Part shown: one piece after another, positions 41,744 through 51,000 of the stretch
How the letters are laid out: each line of letters begins with the position of its first letter
Position numbering within the stretch: the stretch's first letter is position 1
NCBI GenBank assembly: GCA_016218815.1
Contig: JACRCX010000125.1
Span: 37,470-101,469 of the forward strand
Direction of reading: 5' to 3'
DNA: 64,000 nt
Source: Deltaproteobacteria bacterium
GTDB taxonomy: Bacteria > Myxococcota_A > Polyangia > DRWM01 > JAAZOP01
Program-made: the position numbers and the translations under genes
The notes under the pieces: model-generated
Database searches by the model: none
Told to the model about the DNA's origin: nothing
The model's input: the letters and a program-made list of their open reading frames with translations, nothing else

Positions 41744-44700
41744 CTACTCGCCGCCGGTGCGGGTGGCGAGGATCGAGCCGTTGTCGCCGACCGTCCAGCC
41801 GACCGTGCCGTTCGCGAACGACAGGCCGTAGAGGGCCTGGGCCGTGGGCACGGTGAGCGAGTTCCAGTTGATGCCGTCGGTCGTGCGCAAGGCGCTGCCG
41901 GCGGCGCCGACGATCCAGCCGTGGGTCGAGTCGGTGAAGTCGATGGAGTAGAAGGCGGCCGACGAGGGGGTGCCGACGACGCTCCAGTTCGAGCCGCCGT
42001 TGGTGGTGTGCAGGACGACGCCGCCGGCGCCGGCGACCCAGACGTCGGTCGTGCTCACGGCCTCGACGTCCCACAGCTCCTCGGTCCGGCCGCTGGTCTG
42101 CGCGACCCAGGTCACGCCGGCGTCGGCCGTGGTGCGGATGGTGCCGGAGGCCCCGACCGCCCAGCCGAGCGAGGCGGTGGCGAAACTCACACCGCGCAAG
42201 GTGACCGCGACGCCGCTGGTCTCGGTCTGCCACGTCGCGCCGCCGTCGGGGGTGTAGCGGATGGTCCCGGAGCTGCCGACGGCCCAGGCGGTGCTGGCGT
42301 CGAAGGCGTCGACGGAATAGAGGGCGATGCTGGCGACCGTGCCGCTGGTCTGCGCGACCCAGGTCGTGCCGCCGTCGGTCGTCTTGCGGATCACCGCGCC
42401 GGTGGGCGCGGTGGCCGAGTACTCGCCGACCGCCCAGCCGGTGCTGGCGCTGACCAGGTCGATGCCCCCGAGGTTCTGCGTGACGCCGCTGGTCTGCGCG
42501 GTCCAGGTCGCGCCGCCGTCGGCGGTCGCGTAGATGGAGCCGTTGAAGCCGACGGCCCAGGCAACGGAGGGGGTGACCGACTTGACCGCGCGCAGGTTGC
42601 GCACCGTCGTGGGCGTGCGCCGGTCGACCCACGTCGCGCCGACGTTGGCGGTGTTGAGGGCCGTGCCGTACTGCCCCACGACGGCGCCGGAACTGGCGTC
42701 GAAGAACGCGACGTCGTAGAGGGTGTTCGTGGTGCCGCTGGTGCGCAGCGTCCAGGTCGTGCCGCCGTTGCTGGTGTAGCCGATGCGGCCGTTGGGGCCG
42801 ACGATCGTCGCGGCGGTACCCGAATGTCCGAAGATGCCGTTGTAGGTGTACAGGCCGATGAGCGAGAGGTAGTAGTTCGACCAGGTCGCGCCGCCGTCCG
42901 CCGTGCGATAGGCGTAGTAGTAGCCCACGGCCCAGCCGTTGCTGGCGTCGACGAAGTGCACCGACATGATGTCGTAGGTCAGGCCGCTGGTCTGCGGCAG
43001 CCAGACCAGGCCACCGTTGGCCGTGCGCAGGATGCGCCCACTCGCCCCGACCGCCCAGCCGCTGGTCGCCGAGACGAACCAGACGTCGTAGAGGTTGGTC
43101 GCGAGGCCGCTGGTCTGCGGGGTCCAGGTGAAGCCGGCGTCGGAGGTGGCGACGATGGCGCCCGCGTTGCCGACGGCCCAGCAGTGCGTCGCGTCGGCGC
43201 AGGACACGGAGTTGAGCTGCTGGGTCGTGCCGGAAGCCTGGGCGCTCCAGGTGGCGCCGCCGTCGGTGGTGACGATGATCGCGCCGGCGTCGCCCACGGC
43301 CCAGCCGTGCGTCGCGTCGGCGAAGTCGATGCCGCGCAGGGTGATGCGGGGCCCGCTGCCCACGTTGTACCAGGTGGCGCCGGCGTCGTCGGAGCGGACG
43401 ACGATGCCGTAGTCGCCGGCGGCCCAGACCGTCGTGCCGACGGCGGTCATGGCCCGAAGGTCGTGGTACGGAGGCCGCGGGGACTGCCACAGCCAGGGGC
43501 GGCAGGAGCGGCGGCACTCGGTGCCGCACAGGACGAAGCCCACGCTGCAACTCGCGGAGCAGGCGCCGCCCGAGCAGATCGGCGTGCCGTCGGTCACGGC
43601 GGGACAAGCGGCCGGAGAGCCCCACGCCGTGCAGCCGTCGAACCCGCGCACGCACGTCTCGACGGCTGCCGTGGTGGCCGAGCAGCGATGAGCGCCCTCC
43701 GTGCAGACGTCCGTACACACGGCGCCGCACACGCCGGCGCCGCGGCAGGTCTCGCCCACCGGACAGGTCTGCACGACGCCCCAGTCGAGGCACCCGGATG
43801 TCTGGAGCGCGCAGACCTGGTAGCCCGAGCCGTTGCAGCGCCGGTCGTCCACCGTGCAGGTATCGACGCAGGACGGCAGGCAGGCGCCGCCGGAGCAGAT
43901 CTGCCCGGAGGGGCAGGTGACCGGGGTGCCCCAGTCGGTGCACCCCGACGGCTGCAGCTCGCACACCTCGTATCCGCCCACCACGCACCGGTGTGCGCCC
44001 TCGGTGCACTGGTTGACGCAGACGTCGCCGCAGGTCCCGCCCGAGCAGACCTGGTCGGCCGGGCACGGCGAGATGTCGTTCCAGTCGAGGCACCCGGAAG
44101 CCTGCCTCGCGCAGGTCTGGATGCCCGAGCCGGCGCAGCGGGTCGCGGCGTCGGCGCAGACGTCCGTGCAGACCGAGACGCACGCCCCGCCCGAGCAGAC
44201 CTCGCCGCCTCCGCACGGCGCGACGTCGCTCCAGTCCAGGCAGCCCGTGGTCTGCAGCTCGCAGGTGCGGACGCCGAGGCCCGAGCAGATCGTCGCGTCC
44301 TCGGTGCACTGGTCGAAACAGCGGTCCTCGCAGGCCCCGCCGGTGCACACCTGGCCGGCGCCGCAGGGGGTCACGGCGCCCCAATCGAGGCACCCGGAGG
44401 CCTGCATGGCGCACTCGACCGTGCCCGCACCCTGGCAGCGCGTGGCGCCGACGGCGGTGCAAAGGTCGACGCAGCCGCGGATGCAGACGCCGCCCGCGCA
44501 GAACTCGCCGCTCTCGCACGAAACCGGAAGGCCCCAGTCCGCGCAACCGGACGCGCCGACCTGGCACTCCTGCCAGCCGGAGGCGTAGCACTGGCGGCCG
44601 CCCACCGAACACTGGTCGACACAGCCGGCGGCGCAGGCGCCGTCGGTGCACGACTGGCCGAGCGGGCAGGCGACGGGATCGTTCCAGTCCAGGCACCCGG

Positions 44701-45196
44701 AGGCCTGCGTCGCGCACTCGACGTAGCCCGGTCCGGAGCAGAGGCGATCCGTCGCCGAGCAGGCGTCATGGCAGGTCGCGCCGCAGACGCCGCCGGAGCA
44801 GACCTCGCCGGAACCGCAGGCCACGACGTCGCCGAAGTCGGTGCAACCGGACGCCTGCGTCACGCACTCGCGGAAGCCGCCGCCGGAGCAGATCCGGGCA
44901 CCGAGCGTGCAGAGGTTCACGCAGCCGTCGGGCCGCGCGTCGGTGCCGTCGGGGAGGGCGTCGCCCCCCTCTTCGACGGCATCCGCCTCTCCGACGCCGT
45001 CGACCGCGTCGTTGCCGCCGTTGGAGTCGTCGCCGCAGCCGGCGAAGGCGCCGAGAACGGCGAACGAGCCGAGCGCGAGCCAAGTCCCCAAGGTCCGTAG
45101 CGCGGCCCGGGGGCCGCGCGTCAAGAGTCGACAGTCGAGAGTCGACAGTTCCTGCGCGGGCCGCGCAGCAATCGGCAGGTCGTGGATCCTGGTCAT
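41744..45196 (-). CDS. exported protein: nine Cys-rich modules plus 14 Ycf48-type propeller repeats
   Basis: The 1150-residue product is the larger paralogue. After a long N-terminal region and a lipoprotein-like signal (FAVLGAFAGC) it has nine modules of about 50 residues, each with eight Cys spaced about C-x3-C-x6-C-x7-C-x6-C-x8-C-x5-C-x4-C and a common core ASGCLDW. Then come 14 Ycf48-type repeats, again fitting two seven-bladed propellers. GAGGAG six bases before ATG 45196 fixes the start, although about 40 residues, partly encoded by a 7-base repeat, come before the hydrophobic core. It lies 50 bases upstream of its paralogue on the same strand, and the pair probably arose by tandem duplication. 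Confidence 0.86.
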   Translation of the reverse strand: MTRIHDLPIAARPAQELSTLDCRLLTRGPRAALRTLGTWLALGSFAVLGAFAGCGDDSNGGNDAVDGVGEADAVEEGGDALPDGTDARPDGCVNLCTLGARICSGGGFRECVTQASGCTDFGDVVACGSGEVCSGGVCGATCHDACSATDRLCSGPGYVECATQASGCLDWNDPVACPLGQSCTDGACAAGCVDQCSVGGRQCYASGWQECQVGASGCADWGLPVSCESGEFCAGGVCIRGCVDLCTAVGATRCQGAGTVECAMQASGCLDWGAVTPCGAGQVCTGGACEDRCFDQCTEDATICSGLGVRTCELQTTGCLDWSDVAPCGGGEVCSGGACVSVCTDVCADAATRCAGSGIQTCARQASGCLDWNDISPCPADQVCSGGTCGDVCVNQCTEGAHRCVVGGYEVCELQPSGCTDWGTPVTCPSGQICSGGACLPSCVDTCTVDDRRCNGSGYQVCALQTSGCLDWGVVQTCPVGETCRGAGVCGAVCTDVCTEGAHRCSATTAAVETCVRGFDGCTAWGSPAACPAVTDGTPICSGGACSASCSVGFVLCGTECRRSCRPWLWQSPRPPYHDLRAMTAVGTTVWAAGDYGIVVRSDDAGATWYNVGSGPRITLRGIDFADATHGWAVGDAGAIIVTTDGGATWSAQASGTTQQLNSVSCADATHCWAVGNAGAIVATSDAGFTWTPQTSGLATNLYDVWFVSATSGWAVGASGRILRTANGGLVWLPQTSGLTYDIMSVHFVDASNGWAVGYYYAYRTADGGATWSNYYLSLIGLYTYNGIFGHSGTAATIVGPNGRIGYTSNGGTTWTLRTSGTTNTLYDVAFFDASSGAVVGQYGTALNTANVGATWVDRRTPTTVRNLRAVKSVTPSVAWAVGFNGSIYATADGGATWTAQTSGVTQNLGGIDLVSASTGWAVGEYSATAPTGAVIRKTTDGGTTWVAQTSGTVASIALYSVDAFDASTAWAVGSSGTIRYTPDGGATWQTETSGVAVTLRGVSFATASLGWAVGASGTIRTTADAGVTWVAQTSGRTEELWDVEAVSTTDVWVAGAGGVVLHTTNGGSNWSVVGTPSSAAFYSIDFTDSTHGWIVGAAGSALRTTDGINWNSLTVPTAQALYGLSFANGTVGWTVGDNGSILATRTGGE
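45124..45150 (-). repeat. 7-base periodic repeat (AGAGTCG/ACAGTCG) in the N-terminal coding region
   Basis: Units AGAGTCG, ACAGTCG, AGAGTCG and ACAGTTC follow one another. They encode part of the stretch between the start codon and the signal peptide of the larger propeller protein. Confidence 0.8.
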
Positions 45197-45470
45197 GACG
45201 CTCCTCTCCCCGCGACCGAGCCTTCCCCCGGTGGCCAACGCGCGATGCGGCTCGGTGCGCGTCCTCGATAGCGACCCGAGTCTAGCGCGCCGCCCGGCGG
45301 ACGGCCATTGGTTATTGCTTGATGTTGGTCCGGGCAGGGCGGGGGGAATGCCGGAGGTCGGCGACGTCCGCGCGGCAGCGCGGAATCGCACACCGCAGGA
45401 CGGGCGAATGCCGTTTCGTTGCGCGACGGGCGGCAGGGTGCTACGAAGCCCGCCGAAAGGGAGGACAACG

Positions 45471-46463
45471 ATGAAGACTCGAATCGTTCAGTGGACTTTG
45501 GTCGTGGCGGCGCTGTGGGGCTCGGGGCTCGGGTGCGGCGACGACAGCGCGGGCGATGACACCGGCATGCCCGACGTGACGGACACGGCGGAAGGCGGGG
45601 CCGACGCCGACGCCGAAATCGAGGAGGAGGCCGAGGCGGAGGTCGTGGAGGAGGCCGAGGTTGCGGCGGACGCCGACGCCGATGCGGATGCCGATGCAGA
45701 TGCCGACGCCGATGCCGACGCCGACGCGGACGCGGACGCCGACGGCGATGCGGACGTTCCGATCCCGGTGTGCGGGAACGGCGTGGTGGAAGCGCCTGAG
45801 GCGTGCGACGACGGGAACCTGGACCTCGAGGCGTGCGACACGACGGCCGCCGACGCCTGTCTCCCCGATTGCTCGCTCCTGATGTCCGCCTGCGGCAACG
45901 GCACGACGGACCCGGGCGAGCAGTGCGATGACGGCAACGCCGACAGCTACGACGATTGCACGACGTCGTGCACGATCAACCATCACGACGTCGGCGACCC
46001 GTGCCAGTGCACGAGCGGATGCGACGACATGGATCCGAGCGCGGGGACCATCGCCGGCTGCGACAACGTCGACATCCCCGCTGGCAGCGGCGGCGTGCTC
46101 GCCTGCGGCCGCAGCGTCCACATCGCGTTCCCGCCGATGGACATCTACTCCACGGAGGGCTCCTGCACGGTCATGGCGCTGACGTGCACGGGAAGCACCC
46201 TCATTTGCGGCATGGCTCCGGTCGTCGGGGACACCGACACCTTCGCCTGCCCCACGGGGTTCAACGAGACGACCGACGTGCGGACCGCGGGCGGCGCGAC
46301 GATCACGACGAAGGTCTGTGGCCTGCCGTGCGACTCCACGGCCGACTGCCGCTGGAACGCGGTCGAGGGCGCCGGCAGTCCGTGGGAGGGCGACTGCGGC
46401 CAGTGGCAGTGCCTGGAGGACGTCGACACCGGCCTGTTCGCCTGCGGCGACGCCCGCATGTAG
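45471..46463 (+). CDS. DUF4215-type Cys-rich lipoprotein with Asp-Ala repeat
   Basis: The 330-residue product has a lipoprotein signal (VVAALWGSGLGCGDD), an acidic linker with about 15 Asp-Ala dipeptides, then two Myxococcales-type Cys-rich repeats (CGNGVVEAPEACDDGN, CGNGTTDPGEQCDDGN) and a Cys-rich C-terminal part I cannot assign. GGAGG precedes ATG 45471. It is divergent from the two propeller genes and shares their plan of lipoprotein anchor, acidic linker and disulfide-rich head, so the three may serve the same cell-surface process (inference). Confidence 0.85.
   Translation: MKTRIVQWTLVVAALWGSGLGCGDDSAGDDTGMPDVTDTAEGGADADAEIEEEAEAEVVEEAEVAADADADADADADADADADADADADADGDADVPIPVCGNGVVEAPEACDDGNLDLEACDTTAADACLPDCSLLMSACGNGTTDPGEQCDDGNADSYDDCTTSCTINHHDVGDPCQCTSGCDDMDPSAGTIAGCDNVDIPAGSGGVLACGRSVHIAFPPMDIYSTEGSCTVMALTCTGSTLICGMAPVVGDTDTFACPTGFNETTDVRTAGGATITTKVCGLPCDSTADCRWNAVEGAGSPWEGDCGQWQCLEDVDTGLFACGDARM
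45665..45757 (+). repeat. 6-base coding repeat (GACGCC/GATGCG), Asp-Ala tract
   Basis: About fifteen GA(C/T)GC(C/G/A) units encode alternating Asp and Ala. Such tracts change length easily by slippage without breaking the frame. Confidence 0.85.
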
Positions 46464-46506
46464 TTTCGCGCCAAGGGCGCCAAGAGGCAAAGCACGCCAA
46501 GGGGGG
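46463..46506 (+). repeat. 9-base periodic repeat (CGCCAAGGG type)
   Basis: GTTTCGCGCCAAGGGCGCCA opens a short run just after the stop codon of the DUF4215-type gene. Confidence 0.8.
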
Positions 46507-46539
46507 GACCGACGGAAACGGCGGGCCGAGCCCGCCTCG

Positions 46540-47055
46540 CTACCTCGTCCTGACGAGATCCTTGTGAGCGAAGCCTAGCGGCAACAGGTCGGACAGCCGC
46601 ATGTCGCGGGTCCGCCCGTCGGCCGAGGCCATGCGGATCGGCAGGTCCGGGGCGAACTCGTAGAGCACCTGCCGGCAGGCACCGCAGGGCGAGGCGGGCT
46701 CGCCCCGGCCGGCGACGAGCGCCAGCGCCAGGAACCGGCGACGGCCGGCGGCGACGGCGGCGACCACCGCCGAGCGCTCGGCGCAGATCGTCAAGCCGAA
46801 GCTCGCGTTCTCCACGTTCGTCCCCGCGAAAATCGTCCCGTCGTCCGCCAGCAGCGCCGCGCCAACGGCGAAGCGGGAGTACGGGGCGTAGGCCCGCGCG
46901 CGGGCGCGACGCGCGGCGGCGAGGAGGCGGGGCCAGGGGAGGGGACGTTTTTCGTCTTTCGTTCTTCGTTTTTCGCCGGACCGGGCCTCTTTCCCCTTGG
47001 CGCCCTTTGCCTCTTGGCGCCCTTGGCGCGCAACCCTGATGCCGGCGGCCTTCAC
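46540..47055 (-). CDS. cdd: cytidine deaminase with repeat-encoded N-terminal extension
   Basis: The catalytic domain (about residues 41-165) has NVENASFG, the zinc-site CAERSAV with the proton-shuttling Glu, and PCGACRQ, as in tetrameric cytidine deaminases. It converts cytidine to uridine in pyrimidine salvage. No ATG, GTG or TTG lies in frame between the domain start and GTG 47055, which overlaps the stop of the nucleoside phosphorylase gene as GTGA. Translation is therefore probably coupled. The extra 35-40 N-terminal residues are Lys/Arg/Gly-rich and encoded by two dispersed repeats (9-base at 46991-47033, 7-base at 46945-46977). The family normally starts near LLAAARRARARAYAPYS. Confidence 0.85.
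   Translation of the reverse strand: MKAAGIRVARQGRQEAKGAKGKEARSGEKRRTKDEKRPLPWPRLLAAARRARARAYAPYSRFAVGAALLADDGTIFAGTNVENASFGLTICAERSAVVAAVAAGRRRFLALALVAGRGEPASPCGACRQVLYEFAPDLPIRMASADGRTRDMRLSDLLPLGFAHKDLVRTR
46945..46977 (-). repeat. 7-base periodic repeat (GTCTTTC/GTTCTTC/GTTTTTC)
   Basis: Four heptads with a T-rich core stand out from the GC-rich surroundings. They encode part of the Lys/Arg-rich extension of cytidine deaminase. Confidence 0.8.
46991..47033 (-). repeat. 9-base periodic repeat between cdd start and domain
   Basis: CCTTGGCGCCCTTTGCCTCT leads to CTTGGCGCGCAACC, the reverse complement of the run at 46463. It is translated in frame in the cytidine deaminase extension. Confidence 0.8.
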
Positions 47056-47891
47056 GGCCCGGTTTCCAGCGTGGCGAAGATGGCGGAGAGCCAGCGGGCG
47101 AGCTGCGGGCCGGCGTTGTGCGCGACGTCGGCGACTTCCTCGTGCGACGGCGTCGCGCCCTCGACGCCGGCCGCGAGGTTCGTGACCGTGGTGATGCCCA
47201 GGACGGCCATGCCCAGGTTCCGCGCCGCGATCACCTCGGGCACGGTCGACATCCCGACCACGTCGGCGCCGAGCACGCGCAGCATGCGGATCTCCGCCGG
47301 CGTCTCGTAGGCGGGCCCGCGCATCATGGCGTAGACCCCCTCCCGCACGTTGATGCCGTAGCGGCCCGCCTCCTCTCGGGCGCGGGCGCGCCAGTCCGGC
47401 GAGAAGGCGTCGTTCAGAGGCGTGAATTGCGGACCCGTGAGCAGCCCCTGGTGCGCGCCGGTCGGGTCGGCGTCGGCCAGGTCGAGGATATCGGTCAGCA
47501 GCACGAACATGCCGGGACGGATTTCGCCGCGAAGCGAGCCCGCGGCGTTGGTCACGACGAGCGATCGGGCGCCAAGGCGATGGGCGAGCACGACGGGAAC
47601 GATGACTTGCGCGTGCGGATGTCCCTCGTACAGGTGCACGCGCCCCTGGAAGACGATGACGTGGCGGCCGCCGAGGCGCCCGAGCAGGACGCGACCGGCG
47701 TGGCCGGCCACCGTGGGAGCCGGGAGGCACGGGAGATCCGTGAACGGCACCACGACCGGATCCTCGACGGCCTCCGCGACCGGCCCCAACCCGGAGCCGA
47801 GCACGATCACGGTCTCGGGCGGGCGCGCCGCCTTCGTCCGCAGGATCGCCTCGGCATCCACAACACGTTTCGCAAGACTGCGCACCGCCAT
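47052..47891 (-). CDS. punA: purine nucleoside phosphorylase (trimeric type)
   Basis: The 279-residue protein shows GSGLGPVAEAV, HAGRVLLG, QGRVHLYEGH, TNAAGSL and AYETPAEIRM with GADVVGMSTVPEV, the signature set of trimeric PNPs. It splits purine nucleosides with phosphate in salvage. AAGGAG lies six bases before ATG 47891. The downstream cytidine deaminase gene overlaps its stop codon, making a small nucleoside-salvage operon. Confidence 0.94.
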   Translation of the reverse strand: MAVRSLAKRVVDAEAILRTKAARPPETVIVLGSGLGPVAEAVEDPVVVPFTDLPCLPAPTVAGHAGRVLLGRLGGRHVIVFQGRVHLYEGHPHAQVIVPVVLAHRLGARSLVVTNAAGSLRGEIRPGMFVLLTDILDLADADPTGAHQGLLTGPQFTPLNDAFSPDWRARAREEAGRYGINVREGVYAMMRGPAYETPAEIRMLRVLGADVVGMSTVPEVIAARNLGMAVLGITTVTNLAAGVEGATPSHEEVADVAHNAGPQLARWLSAIFATLETGP

Positions 47892-47937
47892 CGTCCGCTC
47901 CTTCCCCTCGCGTGCAAGGCCATCGTACGCTCGCTCC

Positions 47938-47983
47938 GGATTTCGCGCAAAGGGCGCAAGGAGGCAAGGGACGCGAAGAGGGA
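47938..47983 (+). repeat. 9-base periodic repeat (CGCAAAGGG type)
   Basis: GATTTCGCGCAAAGGGCGCA begins a run of about five units in the divergent space before the spermidine-synthase fusion gene. Confidence 0.85.
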
Positions 47984-48048
47984 ATCCGGCGGGGAACCGG
48001 GCACCGGCCGTGTCGCGATACCGGATACGAACTTGCACTCCGATGTAC

Positions 48049-48054
48049 TAGGCT
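48049..48054 (+). promoter_or_regulatory. possible -10 (TAGGCT) seven bases before GTG 48062
   Basis: TAGGCT keeps T1, A2 and T6 of the consensus. No ribosome site precedes the GTG, so a leaderless mRNA is possible. The match is weak alone and is called for its position, shared with other genes here. Confidence 0.3.
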
Positions 48055-48061
48055 GCGCGTC

Positions 48062-51000
48062 GTGGATGCGCGTCGCAGTCTTCGCAACATCGTCGTCGCG
48101 GCCTGCTTTTTCCTCTCCGGGGGGTCGGGGCTGATCTTCGAGACGCTCTGGACGCGCAAGCTCGCCCTGGTCTTCGGCTCCACCACCCTCAGCGTCGCCT
48201 CCGTGCTCACCGCCTTCATGGGCGGCCTGGCGTTGGGAAGCTGGGTTCTCGGCCGGCACCTGGCGGATCGCGTGCGGCGTCCGATCGTCTGGTACGCGCT
48301 GATCGAGGGGTTCGTCGGGCTGTGGGGTCTGCTCGTGCCGCTGCTCGTGGACGGCATCTACCCGCACCTCAACCGCTTCCTGTGGACGTCGCTGGAGCCG
48401 GGGTACTTCGCGTTCTCCTTCCTGCGCTTCCTCTTCGTCGTTCTCTTGCTGCTGCCCCCTACGACGGCGATGGGAGCGACGCTGCCGCTTCTGGCGCGGC
48501 ACTTCGTGACCACCGAGGACGAGATGCGGCGGGTGGGCCGGCGCGTCGGGGCGCTCTATGCGCTCAACACCACGGGAGCGATCCTCGGGACGTTCGCCGC
48601 GGGCTTCCTGCTCCTGCCGTCGATCGGGCTGTGGTGGACGAACGCCGCCGCCTCGTTCACCAACCTCGCGCTCTGCGCCGCGGTGCTGCTCGTCTACCTC
48701 GTTTGGCGGAGAACCCGCGAAGCGGATCCGAACCGCGGGCTTCAGCCCGCGGCTTCCCTCGCGTCGGAGCCGCGCCCTGAAGGGCGCGGTTCGGATGGCG
48801 AGGCGCCGGGGACGGGTCCCGGCGAAGACCTCCTGGAATTCCCGACGACGCCTGCCCTGAGCGAAGTCGAAGGGACCGCGATGGAGGAGGACGAGGCGGA
48901 GTTCCCGATCAGCCGTCGGGCCAGGGTGGCGGCCCTGGTCGCCTTCGGCGTCTCCGGCTTCGCAGCGATGAACTACCAGGTGGCGTGGAACCGCGTCCTG
49001 GCGATGGTCATCGGGTCGTCGATCTATTCGTTCACGATCATCCTGCTCGCGTTCCTCGCCGGCATCGCCGGCGGCTCGGCGATCGCCTCCGCGGCCCTGC
49101 GCCCGCAGAAGGCGGGCCGGCCGTGGGTCCTCGCCGGCTGGTTCGTCCTGGTGGCCGCGGGCGCCGCGGCGAGCTTCGCCCTGGGTGGTCGACCGCTGGC
49201 CACGCTGGGGGTGGCGGCGGCGGCGGCAGGGGCGGGATGGGCCTTCCGTGCGCTCTGGCGCGGCATGCTTCGGAACAATCCGGTGCTGCTGCTCGGCGCG
49301 GTGCAGCTCTGGATCGGCCTCTGTGCGGCGGTGGGCTACTTCCTGGCGGACGACTACCCGTACCTCTTCGCGTGGCTGGTCGACCGGGTGGGCGCGGGGG
49401 GAGGAGGCGGGGGTCACGTCGGCCTGGTGATGCTGACGGGGTTCGCGGTGGCCGCCCTGGCGGTGCTGCCGGCGACGCTGGGAATGGGGGCGACGCTGCC
49501 GCTGACGGTCCGGATCTGCGCGACGACGCGGGAGCGGGTGGGGCGGGACGTGGGGACGATCTACGCGATCAACACGATCGGCGCGATCGTCGGCTCGTTC
49601 GCCTCGGCCTTCGTGCTGGTCCCCGGCTTCTCCGCGCTCGCACGCTCGTGGTTCGGCCAGGGCTACGGCCTGCAGCTCACGATCGTCTTCTCGATCGCGC
49701 TCAACCTCGGGCTGGCGCTGGTGCTCTTCGGCGTGGCGCCCGACCGGCGGCGGGGCGCCGCGACCCGCGACGCGGGGACGCAGGTCTTCCGCTGGACGGC
49801 CGTCGCGCTGGTCCCGGCGCTGGTCGCGCTGCTCGTGCTGCTGAGCGTGCTGCGGAGCTGGGCCTGGGACATCGACCGGCTCGTCGCCGGCTCGTTCCGC
49901 TTCGCGTACCTGCACTCCGTGCTCAAGGGCGAGCGCCGCGGCGAGCTGCTGTACCTGGGCGACGGGATCTCGACGACGGTTACCGTGCAGCGCTGGGGCG
50001 AGCATCTGGCGCTCAAGAACAACGGCAAGGTCGATGCGAGCACGGGCGACGACATGCCGACGCAGGTGATGGTCGCCGGCCTGCCGCTCCTCCTGCACCC
50101 GCGCGACGCCCGCCAGCTCGACGTCGCGGTGATCGGGTTCGGCTCGGGCGTCACCGTCGGCACGGCGCTGCGGATGGGGGCCAGACGCGTGGACGTCGTG
50201 GAGCTGGAACCCTCGGTGATCGAATCGTCGTGGTTCTTCCACGAGGTGAACCTGCTGCCGTACGAGGATTCGGGCAAGGCGCCGGGGAAGACGGAGCTGC
50301 GGGCGCTGCGGCGGGACCCGCGGCTGCGCGTGCTGTCCAACGACGGCCGCAACTTCCTGGCCTCCACGCCGGACCGTTACGATGTCGTGGTCAGCGAGCC
50401 GTCCAACCCGTGGATCACCGGCGTCTCCAACCTGTTCACCCTCGACCATTTCCGCGCCGCGCGGCAGGCCCTCGCCCCGGGCGGCATCTTCTGCCAGTGG
50501 GTGCAGCTCTACGAGCTGTCCGGCGACAGCGTGAAGTCGATCCTGCGCACGTTCGCGGAGGCGTTCCCCTACGTGCGCGTCTTCGTCGCCGCGCCCGGCT
50601 CGTCGGACACGATCCTCGTCGGCTCGCTCGACCCCCTGCCGATCCGCATCGCCGACATCCGGCTGCGACTGGCCGGGCCCGACGGCGCTGCGGCGCTCGA
50701 CCCCGAGCGCTCGGACATCGCCACCGCGGACGACGTGGTCGCGCGCCAGATCTTCGCCGACCGCGCGGAGCTGCTGGCGTTCACGCGGGGGGCGACGATC
50801 AACACCGACGACAACGCGTTCATCGAATTCCGCGCCCCGCGCGACCTGATCCGCTACGCGGTGCTCGACGCCGAGATCGTCGAGCAGGTCTACGCCCCGT
50901 CCTGGTCCTGGGGACGGCCGGACCTGGCGGCGCTGCGCGCGGCCGGCTACGCGCTTCGGGGCCCCGCCGCCAACGAGGAGATGCACGGGGCCGGCGAGGC

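Noticed and set aside
38613..45100. Long plus-strand open frames opposite the two propeller genes
   Set aside because: They are repetitive Gly/Ala/Asp text that mirrors the repeats on the coding strand. The minus strand has signals, ribosome sites and periodic Cys and Gly-Trp motifs.
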